From assembly GCF_900103985.1 (NCBI RefSeq), contig NZ_FNIE01000004.1:248001-312000 (forward strand): a stretch of DNA of 64,000 nt. The letters run 5' to 3'. The notes under the pieces were generated by a model. The model had not been told where the DNA came from, searched no databases, and saw only the letters and a list, made by a program, of their open reading frames with translations. Origin of the DNA: Actinacidiphila guanduensis. Lineage in GTDB: Bacteria > Actinomycetota > Actinomycetes > Streptomycetales > Streptomycetaceae. Numbering within the stretch: position 1 is the stretch's first letter; every line of letters begins with the position of its first letter. Shown in pieces: positions 8,814 to 15,906 of the stretch. A program made the position numbers and the translations under genes.

Positions 8814-9698
8814 TCAGGCCAGTTGTGGTGCGACCTCGGCCGCGATCCACTCCATCGCCTCTCCGACGTGCTCGGCCGCGACGGGCAGCCACAGGGTGCA
8901 GGCGGTGAGCCCCGCCTCGGCGAGCTGCCCGAGGTCGTCGGCGACGCTCGCCGCGGTCGGCTGGGCGCCGCCGAGCGGCCGCCCCGGGGGTGGTGCGGCC
9001 GACGGCACACCGGGCGGAGTGAGGAACGCGGCCGAGGCGAGGGTGAGGTGGTCGGCACTCGCGTCGGCCGCCAGCGCGTGCAGACGACGTCGCACATCGG
9101 TGACCTCCGCGGCGTCGGCACCGGTGCCGTACCAGCCGTCGCCGAACCGCAGCACGCGGCGAAGGGCCGCGTCGCTGTGGCCGCCGACCCATACGGGCGG
9201 GCCGCCCGGGGTGGCCGGAGGGGTTCCCAGGCGCGCGGCGCGCAGCGTGGTGAACGGCCCGTCGAAGTCGGCGGGCCGCCGCATCCACAGAGCCTTGGCC
9301 GCCGCCAGGTGGTCGTCGGTGCGGGCGCCGCGTTCGCCGGCGGGGACGCCGACGGCGTCGAACTCGTCGGGATTCCAGCCGGCGCCGACGCCCAGGATCA
9401 GCCGCCCGCCGGACACGACGTCCAAGGTGGCCGCCTGGTTGGCGAGCACCAGCGCCGGGTAGTAGGGCGCGACGAGGACGGACGTCAGCAGCCGTAGCCG
9501 CGTCGTGGCGCCCGCGACGGCCGACAGCAGCACGAGCGGGTCGGTGTCGAGGCCGAACCCGCTCTCCAGGAGCCGGTTGCCGACCGCGACGTGATCGAAG
9601 CCCAGGTCCTCGGCACGGCGCGCGGCACGGAGCACGCTGCTTCCGTCATCGAGCGGCCAACGCGGCTGGAGGGAGACGCCGAGGCGCAGCAGGGGCAC
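8814..9698 (-). CDS. LLM-class (F420-dependent type) oxidoreductase
   Basis: A 294-residue luciferase-like TIM-barrel oxidoreductase with the family blocks RAARRAEDLGFDHV, TRLRLLTSVLVAPY, RLILGVGAGWNPDEFDAVGV, PPVWVGGHSDAALRR and FGDGWYG. In actinobacteria this group mostly uses coenzyme F420. The start is a GTG at 9698 with AAAGGA upstream. The substrate is unknown and no pathway neighbours are evident. Confidence 0.8.
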   Translation of the reverse strand: MPLLRLGVSLQPRWPLDDGSSVLRAARRAEDLGFDHVAVGNRLLESGFGLDTDPLVLLSAVAGATTRLRLLTSVLVAPYYPALVLANQAATLDVVSGGRLILGVGAGWNPDEFDAVGVPAGERGARTDDHLAAAKALWMRRPADFDGPFTTLRAARLGTPPATPGGPPVWVGGHSDAALRRVLRFGDGWYGTGADAAEVTDVRRRLHALAADASADHLTLASAAFLTPPGVPSAAPPPGRPLGGAQPTAASVADDLGQLAEAGLTACTLWLPVAAEHVGEAMEWIAAEVAPQLA

Positions 9699-9969
9699 GG
9701 GGTGTCCTTTCGGCAGTGGTCCGGTGTCACCACAGGGGGGCCGTCACCGGACAGCCCGTCGCCCCACCCCAACTCCCCCGCCGCCTCGATTCATCCCCCC
9801 GCACCCAACGGTCACCCGTCCGGGCGCGCCGGGTCCGAAGCCTGATGTCCGCCGAGGCGTGCGCACAACTCGGCCCTCATTGCCGCTCGGGGCACTACGA
9901 CGCTCTGGGAAAGTCCCTTTCAAGGGCGAAGGCTTGCCCGCAGTCGCCGTGAGTCTGGAAGATCATCCC

Positions 9970-10320
9970 ATGCCCGAAGCCCCTGACATTGAGACGGCCT
10001 GGCTCCAACTGCTGGAAGGCACTCCCGGAACCCGGCAGGGGGATCCTCTGGTCGTCGAGGCGGCATACGCTCAGTCCCGACTGCGTGCCCTCTTCCCCTT
10101 TCCGACTCACGGCACGTTGCACTTCCTGTGTGCCGCACCGCCGCCATGGCCTGGGTCGGACAGGGATCGCCTGCCCTTCATCGTCTGTGGTGAACAGCCG
10201 TACAAGATCTACACGCCCGACTACGGCGAACTCCTCGGGGAAGCCGCGACCCCGGAAGAGGCTGCCGCGCTTCTGGTCGCTCATCTGCCGGACGCCGTGG
10301 GTGAGGACGCGGACGAGTGA
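9970..10320 (+). CDS. DUF6193-type natural product biosynthesis protein
   Basis: This 116-residue protein resembles the Streptomyces DUF6193 family (DPLVVEAAYAQSRLRALFPFPTHGTLHF, then YKIYTPDYGELLGEAATPEEAAALLVAHLP). The family occurs as small accessory proteins, often near specialised-metabolite loci, with no known reaction. The ATG at 9970 has GGAAG eight bases upstream. It is on the opposite strand to its neighbours and isolated. Confidence 0.65.
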   Translation: MPEAPDIETAWLQLLEGTPGTRQGDPLVVEAAYAQSRLRALFPFPTHGTLHFLCAAPPPWPGSDRDRLPFIVCGEQPYKIYTPDYGELLGEAATPEEAAALLVAHLPDAVGEDADE

Positions 10321-10411
10321 GTCGTCACATGGCAAAACGAGGCTGATCACCGAAGGGTTCACTGCGGACTGCCGTGGCGGCGTCCGGCAGTGAGCAGCAG
10401 CGCAACAGACC

Positions 10412-10906
10412 TCAGAAGATGCCGAAGAAGCGGTGCCACCAGCTGGGGCGGTGGGCGTGGCTGGGGAGCGGGGTAGGGCCGTCGTAGTCGGCCTCGATCA
10501 GTTCTTCGGGGACGACGGCGTAGCCGAGGTCGGTCAGGGCTCGGTGGGCCTTGGCGAGGTCAGCGGGGTCCAGCTCACCTTCGGCCTGGGCCTCGTCGGT
10601 GCCGAGGAACGCGCCGGGGTTGTCGGCGCAGACAAGGGCGAGCGATCCGAACTTGCTGACACAGATCACGATCCGCGTCCCGCACAGGGTCGCTTCCGCG
10701 GGAACGGTGACGCGTCCGTACTCGCTGGAGTCCTGGGTGTCCTGCTCTGTCCCGCAGCGAGTGGCGAAGTCAGTCTCCAGGCGTGCCACCAGCTCGCCGA
10801 ACAGGTCGGCGGTTGCCTGGCGGTCGTAGCCGCGCGGCCACTCCAGCCACTCCGGGTCGTCGAGCCTGCGCAACAGGGTGAGCAGATCCGCTTCGCTCCG
10901 TGTCAT
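10412..10906 (-). CDS. Hypothetical protein
   Basis: A 164-residue acidic soluble protein with no signal peptide, no membrane segment and no motif I recognise. It ends in an aromatic-rich tail (PSWWHRFFGIF). Its coding quality is good (strong third-position GC), so it is a real gene. It lies just downstream of the ECF S-component gene, with 7 bp between the two, and could be read through from that operon, although its role need not be related. Confidence 0.65.
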   Translation of the reverse strand: MTRSEADLLTLLRRLDDPEWLEWPRGYDRQATADLFGELVARLETDFATRCGTEQDTQDSSEYGRVTVPAEATLCGTRIVICVSKFGSLALVCADNPGAFLGTDEAQAEGELDPADLAKAHRALTDLGYAVVPEELIEADYDGPTPLPSHAHRPSWWHRFFGIF

Positions 10907-10913
10907 CCGGGCA

Positions 10914-11765
10914 TCATGCCGCGGGCGGTGGTGGGGTGAATGTCGCGGGGGTGGTGAAGGCTGCGCGGCGGGCGGCGCGGCGGAGGGTGGTGAGGGCGGG
11001 TGGGCCCGCGAGGAGGACGCAGACGAAGGTGGTGGCCGCGCGGCCGGTGTCCCAGCCGAGGGAGGTGGCCGCGTCGTAGGCGAGGTAGCGGTGCCACTGC
11101 TGGGTGAAGGGCAGGCCGGGGAGGTAGGCGATCGAGCTGCCGGGGTCGGTGGAGAACGGCCAGAAGGAGAGGTTGAGCAGGAAACCGAAGAGATAGCCCG
11201 ACGCGGAGCCGTACACCGCGAGCATCGCGATCTCCGCCTTGCCGCGCGCCCGCGGCAGCAGCCCGGCGAGCATGCCGACGAAGGCGCAGCCGAACATCTG
11301 GTACGGCATCCATGGCCCGACCCCGCCGGTGAGCAGCGCGGAGGAGAACATCGAGGTGCAGCCCAGCGCGAAGCCGAAGCCGGGCCCGAAGACCCGCCCG
11401 GCGAGCACGAGCAGGAAGAACACCGTCTCCACCCCCGCGGTGCCCGCGCTCAGCGGCCGCAGGGCCGCGTTGACGGCCGAGAGCACGCCGAGCATCGCCA
11501 GCGCCTTGGCATCGATCCCCCCGTCGGCGATCTGCGCGAACACCACGGCCAGGACGAGCACCAGCAGCACGCCGAAGATCAGCGGCGGCGCGTAGGAGGC
11601 CCCGAACCGCCCGGGCGCGACCACGAACGGCCAGAAGAACGCGACGGCGCCGAGGAAGGCGGCGAGCGCCATGGCGACGACGGCGGTGGCGTGCACGCGA
11701 ACGGCCCCGCCGGCACGGGGTGTTGAGCGATGCGGGGCAGATCCCGTACGGGGTGCGGCGCTCAC
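10914..11765 (-). CDS. ECF transporter S component (predicted cobalamin-type)
   Basis: An integral membrane protein of about 283 residues with six or so hydrophobic segments (AVVAMALAAFLGAVAFFWPF, APPLIFGVLLVLVLAVVF, VETVFFLLVLAGRVFG and others) and family text typical of actinobacterial ECF S components. It binds the vitamin and sits in the membrane with EcfT and the ATPases. The operon carries a cobalamin riboswitch, so the substrate is predicted to be B12 or a corrinoid. The start is uncertain: GTG at 11765 is used here, GTG at 11696 would begin directly at the first membrane helix, and ATG at 11867 would overlap the ATPase gene by 11 bp. Confidence 0.75.
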   Translation of the reverse strand: MSAAPRTGSAPHRSTPRAGGAVRVHATAVVAMALAAFLGAVAFFWPFVVAPGRFGASYAPPLIFGVLLVLVLAVVFAQIADGGIDAKALAMLGVLSAVNAALRPLSAGTAGVETVFFLLVLAGRVFGPGFGFALGCTSMFSSALLTGGVGPWMPYQMFGCAFVGMLAGLLPRARGKAEIAMLAVYGSASGYLFGFLLNLSFWPFSTDPGSSIAYLPGLPFTQQWHRYLAYDAATSLGWDTGRAATTFVCVLLAGPPALTTLRRAARRAAFTTPATFTPPPPAA

Positions 11766-11856
11766 GAGGCGGCACCGGGTACGGGGCCGGGTCGGCCGGC
11801 CGTGCGCGAGGCCGGGGTGCCGGCTCGGCTGCGCGCCCGCCGGCGCTCCGCGGGGC

Positions 11857-13536
11857 TCACCGCGCACCCGCCAACTGCGCCAGGGCGCGCTTGACCTGAT
11901 CCACCGTCAGGAACGCCAGCGGGGCCAGGATCTTGGCCGGTTGCGGGGCGAACGCGGGTGAGGACACGATGATCTGCGCCGTCGGGCCGTCGGCGACGAT
12001 CTCGCCCTCGGCCATCACGGCGACCCGGTCGGCTGCCGCGGCGGCGAACTCCACGTCGTGGGTGGAGATCACCACGGTGCGGCCCTGCGCGGCCAGCGCG
12101 TTCACGATGCCGGTCAGGGCCTGCTTGGCGGGGTAGTCGAGGCCGCGTGTGGGCTCGTCGAGCAGGACGACCGAGGGGGCGGCGGCGAGTTGGACGGCGA
12201 GGACGAGGGCGAGCCGCCTTCCCTCGGACAGGTCGCGCGGGTGGGTGGCGCCCTCGATGCCGGGCGCGAGGCGGTCCAGGATGCCGCGGGCGTGACCGGC
12301 CGCGGTGCCCGACTCCCGGTCCGCCTGGGCGAGTTCGGCCGCGACGGTCTCCAGGTGGAGCAGGTCGGCCGGCGTCTGCGGGACGAGGGCGACGGCGCCG
12401 CGGGGCCCACGGTTCCGTCGTCCGCCGAACAGCCCTCGCCGGGCGGCCTGTTGCGCCGCGCCGGGCGCATCCTCCGTACGAGGGGCGACCCGTACCGTCC
12501 CGGCCTGCCGCGGTCCTGCGCCGTGCAGCGCCCACAGCAGCGAGGACTTGCCGGAGCCGTTGCGCCCCATCAGCGCGGTCACCTCGCCGGCGTACAGGTC
12601 GAGGTTCGCCTCGCGGACGGCGACCGTCTGGCCGTGGCGCACGACGACGCCCCGGGCGGACAGCAGCGGTCCGCCGCCGGACCCGGTCGGGGGCCGCTCG
12701 GGCCGGGCGGGCGGTACGGGCTGCCCGGCGAGCCGTTCCCGCAGCGGCCGGGCGGCCCGGCGGGCGTCGCGCACCGACAGCGGCAGCGGGTCCCAGCCGG
12801 CGAGCCGGCCGAGGTCGACCACGGGCGGCGCGACGTCCGCGGTACGGAAGACGGTCGCGGGATCGCCGCTGGTCACGCCGCCGTCGCCGGTGAGGTGGAC
12901 GATACGGTCGGCGTACTGCACGACCCGCTCCAGACGGTGCTCGGCGAGCAGCACGGTGACGCCGAGGTCGTGCACGAGGCGCGTGACAGTCGCGAGCACC
13001 TCCTCGGCGGCGGTCGGGTCGAGCGCGGAGGTGGGCTCGTCGAGGACGAGGACGCGCGGGTGCGCGGTGAGGACGGACCCGATGGCCACGCGCTGCTGCT
13101 GGCCGCCGGACAGGCCGGCGAGCGGGCGGTGCCGCAGGTCGGCCAGGCCCAGCAGGTCGAGCGTCTCCTCCACGCGCTTGCGCATCACGTCCGCGGGGAT
13201 CGCCAGCTGCTCCATGGTGTAGGCGAGTTCCTCCTCCACGGTGTCGGTGACGAAGCCCGCGGCGGGGTCCTGGCCCACCACGCCCACCACGTCGGCGAGT
13301 TCGCGCGGCGGATGGTGCGCGGTGTCGCGGCCGTCCACGGTGACCCGGCCCGCGAGGGTGCCGCCGGTGAAGTGCGGGACGAGCCCGTTGACGGCGCCCA
13401 GGAGCGTCGATTTGCCGACGCCGGTGCGGCCGACCACCAGGCACAACTCCCCTTCCTCGATGTGCAGGTCGACATCGCGCAGCACGGGCGCGGCGGCGTC
13501 GGCGTAGCGGACGCTCACCTGGTCGAAACGGATCAC
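11857..13536 (-). CDS. Fused ECF transporter ATPase (two ATP-binding domains)
   Basis: A 559-residue protein with two ABC ATPase domains in one chain. Domain 1 has Walker A GRTGVGKST (36-44), signature LSGGQQQRV (142-150), Walker B VLVLDEPTSALD and switch AEHRLE. Domain 2 has Walker A GRNGSGKSS (324-332), a less standard signature LSEGRR, and Walker B VVLLDEPTRGLD. This is the EcfA1-EcfA2 pair as a fusion, the energising part of a vitamin importer on the cytoplasmic face. Its ATG overlaps the stop of the EcfT gene by 4 bp, showing translational coupling. Confidence 0.88.
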   Translation of the reverse strand: MIRFDQVSVRYADAAAPVLRDVDLHIEEGELCLVVGRTGVGKSTLLGAVNGLVPHFTGGTLAGRVTVDGRDTAHHPPRELADVVGVVGQDPAAGFVTDTVEEELAYTMEQLAIPADVMRKRVEETLDLLGLADLRHRPLAGLSGGQQQRVAIGSVLTAHPRVLVLDEPTSALDPTAAEEVLATVTRLVHDLGVTVLLAEHRLERVVQYADRIVHLTGDGGVTSGDPATVFRTADVAPPVVDLGRLAGWDPLPLSVRDARRAARPLRERLAGQPVPPARPERPPTGSGGGPLLSARGVVVRHGQTVAVREANLDLYAGEVTALMGRNGSGKSSLLWALHGAGPRQAGTVRVAPRTEDAPGAAQQAARRGLFGGRRNRGPRGAVALVPQTPADLLHLETVAAELAQADRESGTAAGHARGILDRLAPGIEGATHPRDLSEGRRLALVLAVQLAAAPSVVLLDEPTRGLDYPAKQALTGIVNALAAQGRTVVISTHDVEFAAAAADRVAVMAEGEIVADGPTAQIIVSSPAFAPQPAKILAPLAFLTVDQVKRALAQLAGAR

Positions 13537-14924
13537 GTCGGGTCCTCGGGGGTGGCGGGTGCGGGGCTTGCGAGGGCCGCGGGCTTGCTCACCGGGGCGG
13601 GATCGAGGGCTGCCGGCGCCTTGCGCGGGGACTTTCCGTGGGTGGGCGCCCTGTCGGCAGGCACCTCGCTGCTCGGCGCCTTACCGCCGGATGCCGTGTC
13701 GCTGGATCCCTTGTCGCCGGGCGCCTTCTCGCCGGACACCCTGGTGGCGACCGCCTCACTGCCGGGCGACGGCACCGTCCGTACCGGCGGCGGAGCCGCG
13801 AACGCCGCCGCCCCCGCCAGCAGGATCGCCGCCGCGGGCAGCCACGGCAGCGGCGGCCACGCCAGCGGGTACAGGCCCGGGTTCAGGGCGGCCGGGTCCT
13901 GCCGCGCGGCGGCGACCAGTACGCCCGCGCACAGGCAGCCGCCCAGCGCGACCGACCACTCCGGTGCCCGCCAGGGGTCGGGGCGGTACGCGGTGCGCCG
14001 TACCCGGCGGCCGCCGAGGGCGAGGCCCGCGCAGCACAGCAGGGAGCCGGCGAGGAGGGCGGGCAGGCCGAAGGCGGGGGGCGCCGAGGCGTCGAGCAGT
14101 CCGTAGGCGCCCGTGCACAGGCCGAGCATGCCGAGCAGCATGAGCGCGGCCGTCGTCCGCCGGTCCCGGCGGGTCGCGGTGCCGGCGCGCCCGTAGCCGC
14201 GCGCGTCCATGGCGGCGGCGAGCCGCAACGAGCGTTCCAGCGCGTCCTCCAGGACGGGGACGAGGATCGCCCGCACGGCCCGCGGCCCCGTGGCCGGGTC
14301 CGGCCGCAGCCGCCGCGCCCGGGCGACGCGCTGGACGGATTCCACGAGTTGGGGTGCGACGCTCATGGCGACCGTGACGGCGACGCCGAGTTCGTACAGC
14401 GCGCCGGGCAGCACCCGCAGGGCGCGCTTGGGGTTGGCGAGGGTGCCGGCGGCGCCGACGCAGCACAGCAGGCAGGCCAGCCGCAGCCCGTCGACCGCCG
14501 CGGAGAGGACGGCCTCCAGGGCGACGGGCCCGCCGACGCGGACGCCGGAGTACCAGCGCGGCAGGGGCACGTGCGGCAGCGTGAGCAGGACGTGGTCGCC
14601 CGGGGCGTCGGCGCCGGTGAACACGCACCGGAAGAGGACGCGCAGCGCCACGACGGTCAGGGCGAGCCACAGGTAATAGCGGAAGCCGCGGGCCCAAGGG
14701 GCGTCGCTCCGCCGCTCGCTCACCACGGCCCCGAGCACGGCGGGCACGAGCGCGAGCAGCAGCGGGTTCGTGGTCCGGCTGACGGCGACGGCGAGCGCGA
14801 GCCCCCAGATCCACCAGGCGACGGGGTGGAGCCCGCGCGCGAGCCGCGGAGCGCTCCGCGCAGGCACGGGCCGTAGGTCGCCGCCCGCGGTGGGCTCGCC
14901 CGGGTGCTTGCGCACCCCCTTCAC
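13533..14924 (-). CDS. ECF transporter T component (CbiQ/EcfT family)
   Basis: A 463-residue membrane protein of the CbiQ/EcfT family, which links the S component to the ATPases. The coupling-helix signature is seen around AAAMDARGYGRAG (the family A-R-G motif). It has several extra hydrophobic helices after the T domain and a charged, low-complexity C-terminal tail of about 80 residues (Lys/Ser/Pro-rich). The start is a GTG at 14924 with GAAGGA upstream, and it overlaps the preceding stop as GTGA. Upstream in-frame starts to 15347 would lie inside the neighbouring gene. Confidence 0.82.
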   Translation of the reverse strand: MKGVRKHPGEPTAGGDLRPVPARSAPRLARGLHPVAWWIWGLALAVAVSRTTNPLLLALVPAVLGAVVSERRSDAPWARGFRYYLWLALTVVALRVLFRCVFTGADAPGDHVLLTLPHVPLPRWYSGVRVGGPVALEAVLSAAVDGLRLACLLCCVGAAGTLANPKRALRVLPGALYELGVAVTVAMSVAPQLVESVQRVARARRLRPDPATGPRAVRAILVPVLEDALERSLRLAAAMDARGYGRAGTATRRDRRTTAALMLLGMLGLCTGAYGLLDASAPPAFGLPALLAGSLLCCAGLALGGRRVRRTAYRPDPWRAPEWSVALGGCLCAGVLVAAARQDPAALNPGLYPLAWPPLPWLPAAAILLAGAAAFAAPPPVRTVPSPGSEAVATRVSGEKAPGDKGSSDTASGGKAPSSEVPADRAPTHGKSPRKAPAALDPAPVSKPAALASPAPATPEDPT

Positions 14925-15814
14925 CCGGTCCTTCGGCGGTGGCGGACCCGCAGGGCCACCGCTCCCGCGATGACGGCGACGGCCGCCGCGGCGATGGCCG
15001 CCGGGGCCAGGGAGCCCGAGGAGTGGTGGGCCGCCGGCGCCGGGTCGGCGTTCTGCACGGTGGGCTGGGCGGCGGCCGTGGCGGCGGGTGCCGTCGTGGG
15101 TGCGGTCGTGGGCGCGGCAGGCGTCGGCGAAGCGCTCGTCCGCGCCGGAGTTGCGGTGTGCCGCGGGGTGGCCGCCTGCTTCGATGCGGGGTGGCTTGCC
15201 TTCACGGGCGGCTTCGCCGCGCTGCCGGAGGTCGCGCGACGCGGCGGCGTACCCGCGCCGGAGGCCGCCGGGTGGGCGCGCAGGGTGTCCGGGGAGATGG
15301 CCGGGCGGCCCTGGGAGCCGTTCGCGGAGGTCGCGCCGAAGGTCCACAGGTCCACACTGCCCGGGGCCGGGTGCTGGGCGGTCGGGCCCGAGGTGGCGTA
15401 GGTCCAGGTGTTACTGCCGGGAGCGGCGTACCAGGAGGACCAGTACGCGGTGGCAGGCGGCGTGACCACGCAGGCGTCGTCCTTGGCCGTGGGGTACTGC
15501 GTGCCGCCGTGCCAACCCGCGTACCCGATGCGGCAGATGAAGGTCGGTCCGTCGTGCTGGGTGCCGGTGGTGGCCCAACCGCCCTGGTTGAGCAGGGCGT
15601 AGCCGGTGGTGGGCGTGCCGCCGCAGGAGCGCAGCACCGGCCCGCCCCAGTGGCCGAAGTCGACGGCGACCACGGCGCCGGACGCCCCCGTGCACGCGCT
15701 CATCGGCTCGGCCGAGGCGGCCGCGGGTACGGCACCGAAGGACACGGCGGCCAGGAGCAGCGCCCCCAGGAGGGCGAGGCCCCCGAGCGTACGGCGCGGG
15801 AAGGCGCGGCTCAC
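14921..15814 (-). CDS. Membrane-anchored surface protein with transcobalamin-C-terminal-like (DUF4430-like) domain
   Basis: A 297-residue exported protein. It has a signal peptide (1-35), then a domain of about 130 residues (AVVAVDFGHWGGPVL, TGYALLNQGGW, FICRIGYAGWHGGTQYP, AYWSSWYAAPG) with the layout of DUF4430, which is related to the C-terminal domain of transcobalamin. A Pro/Ala/Thr linker follows, then a C-terminal membrane helix and an RHRRRTG tail. The same domain opens the next protein in the operon (15907-18672). No LPxTG-type motif precedes the helix. The start is a GTG at 15814 with GGTGGA upstream. It probably helps capture corrinoid at the cell surface for the ECF transporter (inference). 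Confidence 0.75.
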   Translation of the reverse strand: MSRAFPRRTLGGLALLGALLLAAVSFGAVPAAASAEPMSACTGASGAVVAVDFGHWGGPVLRSCGGTPTTGYALLNQGGWATTGTQHDGPTFICRIGYAGWHGGTQYPTAKDDACVVTPPATAYWSSWYAAPGSNTWTYATSGPTAQHPAPGSVDLWTFGATSANGSQGRPAISPDTLRAHPAASGAGTPPRRATSGSAAKPPVKASHPASKQAATPRHTATPARTSASPTPAAPTTAPTTAPAATAAAQPTVQNADPAPAAHHSSGSLAPAAIAAAAVAVIAGAVALRVRHRRRTG

Positions 15815-15906
15815 TGATCCACCCAGGCCTCGGTCACCGCCCTTGGCCACCGCGACGGCGCACGATACGGCGGAGTCCGCGGACCTGCGGCGGGACGACG
15901 CCCGGC